DNA from: a bacterium
GTDB lineage: Bacteria; Chloroflexota; Dormibacteria; UBA8260; Bog-877
Direction of reading: 5' to 3'
Assembly (NCBI GenBank): GCA_021802115.1
Contig: JAKABA010000002.1
Location: 57,294 to 121,293 of the forward strand
Length of the DNA: 64,000 nucleotides
Below, one piece after another: positions 56,261 through 64,000 of this stretch (position 1 is its first letter; each line of letters starts with the position of its first letter). The translations under genes and the position numbers were made by a program. The notes beneath the pieces were generated by a model. The model made no database searches. It saw only the letters and a list, made by a program, of their open reading frames with translations, and was not told the origin of the DNA.

Positions 56261-56857
56261 CTACTCACTCCCTGCCTGCGCATGCCGCGCCGGCTCACAG
56301 GCGCTGACCGGGTAACCCGACCCCAGCGCCATGGGCCGGCTGCAGACAAAGTCCACAATCGGCAGCTGACTCAACTCATCCAGCATCGCCTGCACCAGGT
56401 CCGGCGGCCCCGCCAGGGCGGCTATGAGCCGCTCGGGGTCGCGGTGCACCACCTCCGCTCGGACCCGACGCAGTGTCTCCTCGATCTGATCCCCTCTGCC
56501 GTTGGGCCGGAACTCGACCAGGGCCATGGCCCACTCGATCGGTTCCGACCTGGTCAGGTCCTCGACGCTCACCACGTCGATGAGCTTGTTCAGCTGCTTG
56601 ACGATCTGATCCGCCGGCTGGGTACCGGGATCGACTCGCAGCCAAAGGTTGAGGACTCCCGACTCAGAACCCTGCCCGACCGCGCAGCTGGCCAGGTGCA
56701 GGCCGCGCCGGGCGAGGCAGTTGGTGATCCGCTGCAGCACTCCGGCGCGGTCCTCGACCCGCACCGAGATCAACCGAACCCGGGGCGACGATCCGTTCAG
56801 GAACTGCCCGTGGGCGATGGGATCGGAGCCGGCGAAGGTCCCTGCCTGGCTGATCAC
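56261..56857 (-). CDS. ilvN: Acetolactate synthase small (regulatory) subunit
   Basis: 198 aa. An N-terminal ACT domain (RLISVRVEDRAGVLQRITNCLARRGLHLASC) binds valine in the family, followed by a C-terminal small-subunit domain (IEWAMALVEFRPNG, DELSQLPIVDFVCSR). Such proteins give IlvB feedback regulation. The GTG at 56857 overlaps the ilvB stop. Confidence 0.9.
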   Translation of the reverse strand: MISQAGTFAGSDPIAHGQFLNGSSPRVRLISVRVEDRAGVLQRITNCLARRGLHLASCAVGQGSESGVLNLWLRVDPGTQPADQIVKQLNKLIDVVSVEDLTRSEPIEWAMALVEFRPNGRGDQIEETLRRVRAEVVHRDPERLIAALAGPPDLVQAMLDELSQLPIVDFVCSRPMALGSGYPVSACEPARHAQAGSE

Positions 56858-58593
56858 GACTCGGGGCACTCCACGAAATCGGCCAGGCCCTTGCCGAACG
56901 GCACGATGGGGTAGATGTTGGCCTCGGGGTCGATCCAGCAGTCGAGCAGCGCGGGTCCGGGATACGCCATGGCCGCGTCGATCGCGGGGCCGAGCTCGGC
57001 GGCGCTGCGGACCACCTCGCCGTGGCAGCCGAAGGCCTGGGCCAGCATCTGGAAGTCGGGGGTCACGGTGTGATCGATCTGCGACCTGACTCCGGCGTAA
57101 AAGACGTCCTGGAACTGGCGGACCATGCCCAGCTGGCGGTTGTTGAGGATGACCACCTTGACGGGCAGGTCGGCCTCGACCGCCGTCGCCAGTTCCTGCA
57201 GGGTCATCATGAAGCCGCCCTCGCCGCACACGCTCATCACCCGGCGATTCGGGTTGGCCGCCTGGGCTCCGATGGCCGCCGGAAGCGCGAAGCCCATCGT
57301 CCCCTGCCCGCCGGAGTTGAGGAAGATCCCGGGCTCGGTGCCGGTCCAGGCGGCCGCGGCCCACATCTGGTTCAAGCCCACATCGGCGACCGTGATGTCG
57401 TCAGGCCCGAGCCGCTGGTAGCAGGCCGCGAGCACCTCCTGTGGCTGCAGCAGGCCGTTGTGAGGGTGACGCAGGGGGTGGCGCTGGCGCCAGCCGTCCA
57501 CGGTGGCCCGCCACGCTGGCCGCGGGCGGGGTGGCATCTGCTCCCAGATCGCCTCCAACGCCTGCTTGGCGTCTCCCACGATCTGGCAGTCGGCATCCAC
57601 GGTCTTGCCCAGCTCGGCGGGGTCGATGTTGATGTGGATGATGTGCTCCGCCCGGGGCGCGAACGCGTCCAGCCGACAGGTCACCCGGTCATCCGCCCGC
57701 ATCCCCACCATGACCAGGCAGTCACAGTCGCTCACCGCCTGGTTGCAGTAGCCGGTGCCCATGAAGCCGACTAGCCCCAGAGCCAGCGGGTGGCGCGTGG
57801 GGAACACTCCCGTACCCAAAAGGGTGTTGCCCACCGCCGCGTCGCAGGCCTCGGCCAGCTGCTGCAGGGCGCCCTGGGCTCCGGCGACGGCCACTCCGCG
57901 TCCGGCCAGGATCACCGGTCGCTCGGCGGCGGCCAGGTGGGCGGCGGCGCGGGCCACCAATTCCGACGAGGGCGGCGCGGGCGCCCGGTGGACCCGATAG
58001 CGGCCGGTCGAGCCGCGGGCGACGCTGACCGGCTGCTGCTGCACGTCCTTGGGAATGTCGATCAGCACCGCGCCCGGCCGCCCGGTGCGGGCCACGTGGA
58101 AGGCCTCGGCCACCACCGCTGACAGGTCGCGCGCATCCCGCACCTGGTAGCTGTGCTTGGTGACCGAGAGGCACGAGCCGATCACGTCCGACTCCTGGAA
58201 TGCGTCGGTTCCGATGGTGGCGGTCGCCACCTGCCCGGTGATCGCCACCACCGGCACGGAGTCGAAGTGGGCGGTGGCCAGGCCGGTGATCAAGTTGAGT
58301 GCTCCTGGTCCGGAGGTCGCCATACAGACGCCCACCCGGCCGCTGGCCCTCGCGTAGCCATCCGCCATGTGGGCTGCGCCCTGTTCGTGGCGCACCAGCA
58401 CGTGCCGGAGCGGGAAGGCGGGGAGGTACTGGTAGATGGGCAGATTGGCCCCCCCGGGCAGCCCGAAGATGGTGTCCACTCCCTCGCGCACCAGGGCGGC
58501 GAGCAGGAACTCGGCCCCGGTGGCGCCGGGAGCCGGGGCCGCACTCGGCAGTTCCCTGCCGGGCTCGTCAATCGCAGCGAGGAAGGAGCTCAT
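56854..58593 (-). CDS. ilvB: Acetolactate synthase large (catalytic) subunit
   Basis: 579 aa. Thiamine-diphosphate enzyme; the catalytic Glu is in RHEQGAAHMADGYARASG, FAD-region blocks are present in the middle, and the ThDP/Mg motif is CGEGGFMMTLQELATAVEADLPVKVVILNNRQLGM. It starts the common branched-chain pathway from pyruvate. ATG start. It follows the 63-aa small protein gene by 12 bases. Confidence 0.96.
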   Translation of the reverse strand: MSSFLAAIDEPGRELPSAAPAPGATGAEFLLAALVREGVDTIFGLPGGANLPIYQYLPAFPLRHVLVRHEQGAAHMADGYARASGRVGVCMATSGPGALNLITGLATAHFDSVPVVAITGQVATATIGTDAFQESDVIGSCLSVTKHSYQVRDARDLSAVVAEAFHVARTGRPGAVLIDIPKDVQQQPVSVARGSTGRYRVHRAPAPPSSELVARAAAHLAAAERPVILAGRGVAVAGAQGALQQLAEACDAAVGNTLLGTGVFPTRHPLALGLVGFMGTGYCNQAVSDCDCLVMVGMRADDRVTCRLDAFAPRAEHIIHINIDPAELGKTVDADCQIVGDAKQALEAIWEQMPPRPRPAWRATVDGWRQRHPLRHPHNGLLQPQEVLAACYQRLGPDDITVADVGLNQMWAAAAWTGTEPGIFLNSGGQGTMGFALPAAIGAQAANPNRRVMSVCGEGGFMMTLQELATAVEADLPVKVVILNNRQLGMVRQFQDVFYAGVRSQIDHTVTPDFQMLAQAFGCHGEVVRSAAELGPAIDAAMAYPGPALLDCWIDPEANIYPIVPFGKGLADFVECPES

Positions 58594-58605
58594 CAGGTCT
58601 GCCTC

Positions 58606-58797
58606 TCACCCCGCCCCGTAGGCGCCGCCGATGGCCGACGTGATCGCCGCATCAGCTGCCATCTGCCGCAGCGGGCGGGTGTGGGCGTGATGGCGATGCA
58701 CCCAATTGCGGCCGGCCTCGTCGAGCTCGATGTCTTCAGGGATCCGGTCTGGGGCAGTTGCCGGGGCCGGGTCGTGACCGTGGTTGTCCGGTTTCAT
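58606..58797 (-). CDS. 63-aa protein between the ilv attenuator and ilvB
   Basis: The ATG is preceded by AGGAGG at seven bases, one of the best ribosome binding sites in the window, so it is probably translated. The sequence is hydrophilic (DRIPEDIELDEAGRNWVHRHH near the middle), histidine-rich, and ends in a small alanine/glycine segment AITSAIGGAYGAG. It is not rich in branched-chain residues and so is not the leader peptide. No family was recognised. Its position as first gene after the attenuator suggests a link with IlvB, but this is only context. Confidence 0.6.
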   Translation of the reverse strand: MKPDNHGHDPAPATAPDRIPEDIELDEAGRNWVHRHHAHTRPLRQMAADAAITSAIGGAYGAG

Positions 58798-58881
58798 CGG
58801 GTCGCCTCCTGTTCTGGATGAGTCGATCGCCGGAGATTGCTCCGGTCGCCGCCGAGTTGGGTTTCGTGGGCTCCTGGGGAC

Positions 58882-58914
58882 AAAAAAAAGCCCCCCGGGT
58901 CTACCGGGGGGCTT
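58882..58914 (-). terminator. Intrinsic terminator (attenuator) of the ilv-leu operon
   Basis: On the minus strand, AAGCCCCCCGG pairs with CCGGGGGGCTT around a five-base loop, and eight T residues follow. It is the only classical intrinsic terminator in the window, and it lies between the leader peptide and the first structural gene instead of behind the operon. Confidence 0.9.
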
Positions 58915-58938
58915 GGGCTTCGTCAGAGTGCGCAGACG

Positions 58939-59022
58939 TTAGCCGATCAGCCCTCCTGGAATTAGGAGTACTAGAGCTACCAGGCTCTCGACGATCGGCT
59001 GGGTGCGCGAGTAGGCGTTCAA
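58939..59022 (-). CDS. ilv-leu operon leader peptide
   Basis: 27 codons, TTG to TAA. The second half reads LVALVLLIPGGLIG, with nine Leu, Val or Ile in 14 residues, using the codons CTA and GTA twice each and ATT, which are scarce in this genome. It ends 25 bases before the terminator stem. It is a stalling peptide for transcription attenuation by branched-chain amino-acid supply. Confidence 0.85.
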   Translation of the reverse strand: MNAYSRTQPIVESLVALVLLIPGGLIG

Positions 59023-59031
59023 GGTGCGTTA

Positions 59032-59040
59032 GGTATACCA
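59032..59040 (-). promoter_or_regulatory. Extended -10 element of the ilv-leu operon
   Basis: TGGTATACC on the minus strand, nine bases before the TTG of the leader peptide. Transcription starts on or just before the leader codon. Confidence 0.6.
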
Positions 59041-59330
59041 GCCGTGGCCGCGGATGTCAAGCGCGCTGGAGCGCCAGCAGTTCACAACCTCGCGACTCGC
59101 GGGTGCCCCGCCGGTGCCGACAGGGGCGGCGCCCAGGCTGCTGGGGCGGACCCGGACGAGGACCCCGACCTGCTTGTGGGCCGAGCGGTGGAGAGGGCGC
59201 GGGCGGGCCGTCGAGCGTTGCCGCGCTCTTGCGGTCTGGGCGGCGCACCCGGTCCGCGGCGCCGTTCGCACCTTTGTGGTGGCGACCGTGGTGGCGATGG
59301 TCCGAGGCGACCATTGCGCTCTGGCCCCTT

Positions 59331-59339
59331 TGGTAACCT
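59331..59339 (+). promoter_or_regulatory. Extended -10 element of ilvD
   Basis: TGGTAACCT fits TGnTAnnnT, giving a leader of about 35 bases that contains GGAGAGGAG before the ilvD ATG. Confidence 0.5.
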
Positions 59340-59380
59340 GGGTCGCCAGCAGGCCAGCTTTGGAGAGGAGACGCACACCA

Positions 59381-61099
59381 ATGGACCAGGAGACCGCGGT
59401 GCCCCAACTGCCCAGCCGGAAGTTGGTGGTGGGCCGGGAGCGGGCCGCCGCTCGAGCCATGCTGAAGGGGGCGGGGTTCTCCGACCAGGACCTGGCCCGG
59501 CCCCTGATCGGGATCGCCAACACCTGGATCGAGACGATGCCATGCAACCTGGGTCTGCGGGCCCTCGCCGAGCACGTGAAGCGAGGGATCCGGGCAGCCG
59601 GCGGCACCCCCATGGAGTTCAACACCATCGCCATCAGCGACGGGGTAGCCATGGGCACCGAGGGCATGAAGGCCTCCCTGATCAGCCGAGAGGTGATCGC
59701 CGACTCCATCGAGCTGGTCTGTCGTGGGCATCTGCTCGACGGAGTGGTGGCGCTGGTGGGCTGCGACAAGACCATCCCGGGGGCGGCGATGGCGCTGGCG
59801 CGGCTCGACCTGCCCGGCTGCCTGCTCTATGGGGGTGCCATCCAGCCGGGTCGGTTCCGGGGCCGGGACGTCACCATCATCGACGTCTTCGAGGCCATCG
59901 GCAGCGCCGAGGCGGGCCGCATCAGCGACCGCGAGCTGCACGAGTTGGAGGACGTCGCCTGTCCCGGCGCCGGCGCCTGCGGGGGCCAGTTCACCGCCAA
60001 CACCATGGCCATGGCGATCGAGCTGCTGGGAGTTGCTCCGCTGCAGAGTGGCGGCGTTCCGGCGCTCGACCCGGGCAAGCCCGAGGTCGCTGCCCAGGTC
60101 GGTCGGGCCGCCGTGGAGATGGTCCTGTCTGGCCGCCGCCCGAGCAGCTATTTGACCCGGGCCGCCTTCGAAAATGCCATCGCGGGGGTGATGGCCAGCG
60201 GCGGCTCGACCAACGCCGTGCTCCATCTGCTCGCCATCGCCCACGAGGCCGGGGTGGAGCTTGAGATCGATGACTTCGACAGGGTCAGCCGGCGAACCCC
60301 GTGGATCGCGGACCTGCGCCCCGGCGGGCGCTACAACGCGGTCGACCTAACCCGGGCGGGGGGGGTGGCCCTGGTCGCGCGCCGGCTGCTGGAGCACGGC
60401 CTGCTGGCCGGAGCCGCCGGAACATGCACCGGCGCGACGCTGGGGGACGCGGCCATGAAGGCCGCCTCAGACTGGCCCGAGGCGGCCGGGCAGGATGTGG
60501 TTCGGACCATGGACAGTCCGCTCAGTCCCACCGGAGGGACCGTGATCCTGCACGGGCCGCTGGCTCCGGAGGGGGGGGTGGTCAAGGTGGCCGGCCACCA
60601 GTGGCGCCTCCACACCGGTCCCGCCCGGGTCTTCGACTCCGAGGAGGCTGCCATGGAGGCGGTGACCGCCCGCCGGATCACCGCCGGCGACGTGGTGGTG
60701 GTGCGCTACGAGGGGCCCCGGGGTGGTCCTGGGATGCGAGAGATGCTGGGCGTGACCGGTGCTCTGGTCGGTCAGGGTCTGGGCGACACGGTGGCCCTGC
60801 TGACCGACGGTCGCTTCAGCGGCGCCACCCACGGCCTGATGGTGGGGCATGTGGCCCCTGAGGCGGCGGTCGGTGGGCCCATCGCGCTCTTGCAGGACGG
60901 TGACCCCGTCACCATCGACGTCGAGGGCCGCTCGATGTCGGCGGAGGTGGATCCGGTCGAGTGGGAGCGCCGCCAGCTGGCCTGGCAGCCGCGGCTGCCG
61001 CTCTCTGGCAGTGGGGTCTTTGTCCGCTATGCCCACTCGGTCGGCTCGGCCGCCCAGGGCGCCATTCTCGGAGTGGGGCAAGGTGCCGCCACCGGCTGA
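59381..61099 (+). CDS. ilvD: Dihydroxy-acid dehydratase
   Basis: 572 aa. Iron-sulfur enzyme for the third common step. Cluster cysteines are in [11 protein letters not shown] and [61 protein letters not shown] and the C-terminal [21 protein letters not shown] are canonical. The ATG at 59381 follows GGAGAGGAG. The open frame further upstream covers non-coding promoter DNA. It diverges from the ilvB operon. Confidence 0.96.
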   Translation: MDQETAVPQLPSRKLVVGRERAAARAMLKGAGFSDQDLARPLIGIANTWIETMPCNLGLRALAEHVKRGIRAAGGTPMEFNTIAISDGVAMGTEGMKASLISREVIADSIELVCRGHLLDGVVALVGCDKTIPGAAMALARLDLPGCLLYGGAIQPGRFRGRDVTIIDVFEAIGSAEAGRISDRELHELEDVACPGAGACGGQFTANTMAMAIELLGVAPLQSGGVPALDPGKPEVAAQVGRAAVEMVLSGRRPSSYLTRAAFENAIAGVMASGGSTNAVLHLLAIAHEAGVELEIDDFDRVSRRTPWIADLRPGGRYNAVDLTRAGGVALVARRLLEHGLLAGAAGTCTGATLGDAAMKAASDWPEAAGQDVVRTMDSPLSPTGGTVILHGPLAPEGGVVKVAGHQWRLHTGPARVFDSEEAAMEAVTARRITAGDVVVVRYEGPRGGPGMREMLGVTGALVGQGLGDTVALLTDGRFSGATHGLMVGHVAPEAAVGGPIALLQDGDPVTIDVEGRSMSAEVDPVEWERRQLAWQPRLPLSGSGVFVRYAHSVGSAAQGAILGVGQGAATG

Positions 61100-61187
61100 C
61101 CGTTGGGGGCGGTCGGTGCCAGGGGAGCCTGCCGCCCGGTTGTCCTCAATAGCCTCAACCACAGCATAAATTTCTACGAGCTGTCCA

Positions 61188-63896
61188 ATGTCAGAGCCAG
61201 CCGATAGGTGGGGGGCGATGGCCGGATTGCCAGCTCCTCTGGAGTCGGACCTGGAGCGTCTGGGGGCGGTTCTGGCGGCGGTGCTGGCCGAGTCCGGGGG
61301 CCCGGCGCTGGGGAGAGACGTGGCCGAGCTGCGCGATGCCACCATCGAACTGCGTCAAGCCAGGGGCCCCGCTGCGGTCACCGCCACCCAGCGTGTGGTG
61401 GAGCTGGTCGCCGGCCTTAACCTGGCCCGGGCGGAGGAGGTGGCCCGAGCCTTCACCGTCTACTTCCAGTTGGTCAATTTGGCTGAGGAGCAACACCGAG
61501 CTCGCAGCCTGCGTCACGGTGGTGACCGGGCGGCGCCGGAGTCGTTGGCGGCATCCGTGGCCGCGGTGCGGGCCGAGGTCGGCCCGGGAGCGCTCGCCGA
61601 TCTCCTCGGCCGACTCGAGGTGCGGCCGGTACTTACCGCTCATCCGACCGAAGCCCGCAGGCGGGCCGTGGTCGATGCGTTGCGCCGGATCTCGGAGCTG
61701 ATCGAGCGCAGTGAGTCGCAGGGGCAGCCGGCCGCGGAACGCCGGGAGGTCGACCGGGCCCTGTATGAGCAGGTCACCATCCTCTGGCGCACGGCTCAGC
61801 TCCGGCACTCCAGCCCGAACCCGCTAGACGAGGTGCGCACCGTGACGGCGATCTTCGACGAGACGCTGTTCCAGTTGGTTCCCCGCATCTGCCGGGCGCT
61901 GGAGACGGCGCTGCTGGACCCCGAGGCGGTGGGCCGCGCCCAGCCCCCGTTCGCCACCTTCCTGCGCTGGGGCAGCTGGGTGGGCGGGGATCGTGAGGGC
62001 AATCCGGCGGTGACCGCCGAGGTGACCCGGACCGCCGTGGAGGTGCAGGCGGACCACGCCCTGCGCGCCCTGGAGGCGGCCGCCCGCCGGATCGGCCGCA
62101 CCCTCACCCTGTCGGAGTCATCCACCCCGCCCTCGAAGGCCCTGGCGAGAGCGCTCGTCCGGGACCGGCAAGCGATGCCAGACGCGGCCGAGGAGATCTG
62201 CGCCCGCGCCCCGGCCGAGCCCCACCGGCAGTGGCTTCTGCTCTTGGCGGAGCGACTCCGGGCGACCCGTCTGGGCGGCCCGGACCGATACCTGGATGTG
62301 GACTCGTTCCGGGCCGACCTGGGGGTGCTCCAGGATTCGCTGACAGCTGCCGGGGCGGGCCGGGTGGCCCATGGCCAGCTGCAGGACCTGGTCTGGCAGT
62401 TGGAGACCTTCGGCTTCACCTTCGCGTCCCTCGAGGTGCGCCAGCACGCCCGGGTTCACGCCCGGGTGCTCCGGGAGCTTTTGGGCGAGGCGGTGGCCTC
62501 CGACGCCGTGGCTCTGGATCAGATCGCGCTGCAGGGGCGCCTCTCACCGGGCAGCGCCGACTCCGAGGAGGCCCAGGAGGTGCTCGCCACCCTGCGGGCC
62601 ATGGCATCGATCCAGGTCAGGTGGGGGGCCGACGCCTGCCGTCGCTACGTGGTCAGCTTCAGCCGCTGCGCGGCCGACGTGGTTGGGGTCATGGCCCTCG
62701 CCCGGTTGGCCGACCCCAGCTGCGCCTTGGTGCTGGACGTGGTCCCGCTGTTCGAGTCTCGAGCCGATCTGGCCTCGGCCACCAGCGTGCTCGACTCCCT
62801 GATCCAGCTGCCTGGCTGGCGGCGGTGGCTGGCAGCCAGAGGGAGTCGCCTGGAGGTGATGCTGGGATACTCGGACGCCACCAAGGACGCCGGCTTCCTC
62901 GCCGCCAACGTGGCACTCTACCGGGCCCAGGGCGCGCTGGCGGCCTGGGCCCGGGATCACGACGTCGAGCTGACCCTCTTCCATGGCCGGGGTGGGGCTG
63001 TTGGCCGGGGCGGGGGACCGGCCGGCCGGGCCATCAGGGGCCAGGCGCCCGGCTCGGTCCGTGGCCGTTTCAAGGTCACCGAACAAGGTGAGGTGATGTT
63101 CGCTCGCTACGGCAATCCGGCGATCGGGCTGCGGCACCTGGAACAGGTCACCAGCGCCGTGATCGAATCCTCAAGCTCGTCTCCGAAGGGACGCCTCGAG
63201 CCGCTCGACGGGGCGTTTGAGCAGGAGGCTGATCTGATGGCCGCGGCGTCCGAGGCAGCCTACCGCCGGCTGGTCGACAGCCCCGGATTCGCTGAGTTCT
63301 TCGCGGCGGTGAGCCCGCTGGCGGAGATTGGGCGGCTCCGCCTCGGCTCACGCCCCGATCGCCGGACAGGGTCCCCGGGCCTGGCCAGCCTGAGGGCGAT
63401 CCCCTGGGTCTTCGCCTGGGCCCAGACCCGAGTCAACCTCCCGGGATGGTACGGGCTCGGTTCCGGGCTGGCGGCGGTCGCCCAGCGGTACGGGCCCGCC
63501 CGCCTCCGGCAGATGGACCGCGAGTGGCCGTTCTTCAAGTCGGCGCTGGAGAATGCCGAGATGAGCCTGGCCAAGGCCGACCCCATGATCGCGGGCCTCT
63601 ACCTCAGCCGGGGAGGGCGGCCGGACCTGGTCGCCCTGATTCGCGACGAGTTCCGGCTCACCCGCAGCCAGGTCGCCGCGGCCACGGGCCACGAGCGCAT
63701 GCTCGCCGGGCATCCGGTTCTGCGTCGGGCGGTCGACCTCCGCAATCCCTACGTTGACGCGCTCTCATTTCTCCAGCTCCGCTTTCTCGCCGAGGTCCGC
63801 ACCGAGGGCGCCGGCTCGGACGACGAGGACCGGCTGGTGGACCTGGTCCTGCAGACAGTGAACGGAGTTGCCGCCGGCCTCCAGAACACCGGCTAG
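61188..63896 (+). CDS. ppc: Phosphoenolpyruvate carboxylase
   Basis: 902 aa. It makes oxaloacetate from PEP and bicarbonate. The catalytic histidines are in VLTAHPTEARRRAV and FHGRGGAVGRGGGPAG; GYSDATKDAGFLAANVALY, RGRFKVTEQGEVM and the invariant C-terminus QNTG are visible. The ATG at 61188 lies 15 bases after a -10-like TAAATT and has no clear Shine-Dalgarno; a second ATG ten codons on is possible. It replenishes oxaloacetate for amino-acid synthesis next to the ilv-leu genes. Confidence 0.96.
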   Translation: MSEPADRWGAMAGLPAPLESDLERLGAVLAAVLAESGGPALGRDVAELRDATIELRQARGPAAVTATQRVVELVAGLNLARAEEVARAFTVYFQLVNLAEEQHRARSLRHGGDRAAPESLAASVAAVRAEVGPGALADLLGRLEVRPVLTAHPTEARRRAVVDALRRISELIERSESQGQPAAERREVDRALYEQVTILWRTAQLRHSSPNPLDEVRTVTAIFDETLFQLVPRICRALETALLDPEAVGRAQPPFATFLRWGSWVGGDREGNPAVTAEVTRTAVEVQADHALRALEAAARRIGRTLTLSESSTPPSKALARALVRDRQAMPDAAEEICARAPAEPHRQWLLLLAERLRATRLGGPDRYLDVDSFRADLGVLQDSLTAAGAGRVAHGQLQDLVWQLETFGFTFASLEVRQHARVHARVLRELLGEAVASDAVALDQIALQGRLSPGSADSEEAQEVLATLRAMASIQVRWGADACRRYVVSFSRCAADVVGVMALARLADPSCALVLDVVPLFESRADLASATSVLDSLIQLPGWRRWLAARGSRLEVMLGYSDATKDAGFLAANVALYRAQGALAAWARDHDVELTLFHGRGGAVGRGGGPAGRAIRGQAPGSVRGRFKVTEQGEVMFARYGNPAIGLRHLEQVTSAVIESSSSSPKGRLEPLDGAFEQEADLMAAASEAAYRRLVDSPGFAEFFAAVSPLAEIGRLRLGSRPDRRTGSPGLASLRAIPWVFAWAQTRVNLPGWYGLGSGLAAVAQRYGPARLRQMDREWPFFKSALENAEMSLAKADPMIAGLYLSRGGRPDLVALIRDEFRLTRSQVAAATGHERMLAGHPVLRRAVDLRNPYVDALSFLQLRFLAEVRTEGAGSDDEDRLVDLVLQTVNGVAAGLQNTG

Positions 63897-64000
63897 GTGG
63901 CTGGTGTGAATCGAGGTGCGGGGGAGTCTCGTAGGGGCGCAGAGGCTGCTGCGGCTACCGCGGTGCACCGCTGCGAGGGTCGCGGATCTGCTGGTGCGGA
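63897..64000 (+). other. Open frame running off the right edge
   Basis: A GTG directly after the ppc stop opens a frame to the window end with an alanine/arginine-rich product and no recognisable domain. It may be the start of the next gene or non-coding sequence. Confidence 0.2.

Overview
The window is a high-GC (by eye roughly two thirds or more), gene-dense bacterial chromosome segment with about 50 genuine genes, mostly housekeeping and amino-acid biosynthesis. F420 biosynthesis (cofC/cofE), a MoaX-like MoaD-MoaE fusion, a mycobacterial CysA-type thiosulfate sulfurtransferase, secreted DTR-repeat proteins, haem made from glutamyl-tRNA, and many starts that look leaderless point to a Terrabacteria lineage: Actinobacteriota or a relative such as Dormibacterota or Chloroflexota. 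The exact phylum cannot be fixed from the sequence alone.

Layout. 1-5100: end of cofC, cofE, moaD-moaE fusion, a Wzm/Wzt polysaccharide exporter and a GT2 glycosyltransferase. 5100-11950: accessory-like stretch with a palindrome, a secreted three-repeat protein with a C39-like domain, a MarR-like gene, a GtrA protein, a decayed IS3 element and an asparaginase II, separated by long non-coding gaps. 11950-20030: HtrA lipoprotein, small PRC-like protein, a SCO1-TlpA fusion, rhodanese, ACT-malic enzyme, GNAT, then two consecutive proteins that look like catalytically dead enzymes (HtrA-like and metallo-beta-lactamase-like). 20030-24500: pyrG, radical SAM, rpmE, prfA. 25400-35200: DEDDh exonuclease, hemA-C-D-B, cyclophilin, hemL, tatA, tatC, rph, rdgB, tRNA-Pro. 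35600-39450: methyltransferase, membrane-anchored sulfite-oxidase-like protein, pheA. 39550-47240: complete histidine pathway as two divergent units, including a hisD-hisC fusion. 47590-49000: ammonium transporter. 49150-59040: a minus-strand ilvB-N-C-leuA-B-cimA-leuC-D operon behind a transcription attenuator with a branched-chain leader peptide. 59330-63900: ilvD and ppc on the plus strand.

How it fits together. ilvBNCD, leuABCD and cimA give valine, leucine and threonine-independent isoleucine, with LeuBCD shared by the citramalate and isopropylmalate routes. The his genes cover every step from PRPP to histidinol. The haem genes cover glutamyl-tRNA to uroporphyrinogen III.

The most unusual material is regulatory. 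A TAnnnT -10 box (often the extended TGnTAnnnT form) lies only 6-9 nt before the first codon of many transcription units, implying leaderless mRNAs. At pyrG and malic enzyme the leaderless ORF is a tiny upstream peptide whose stop overlaps the gene's start. The ilv-leu leader has a stalling peptide, alternative hairpins and an intrinsic terminator.
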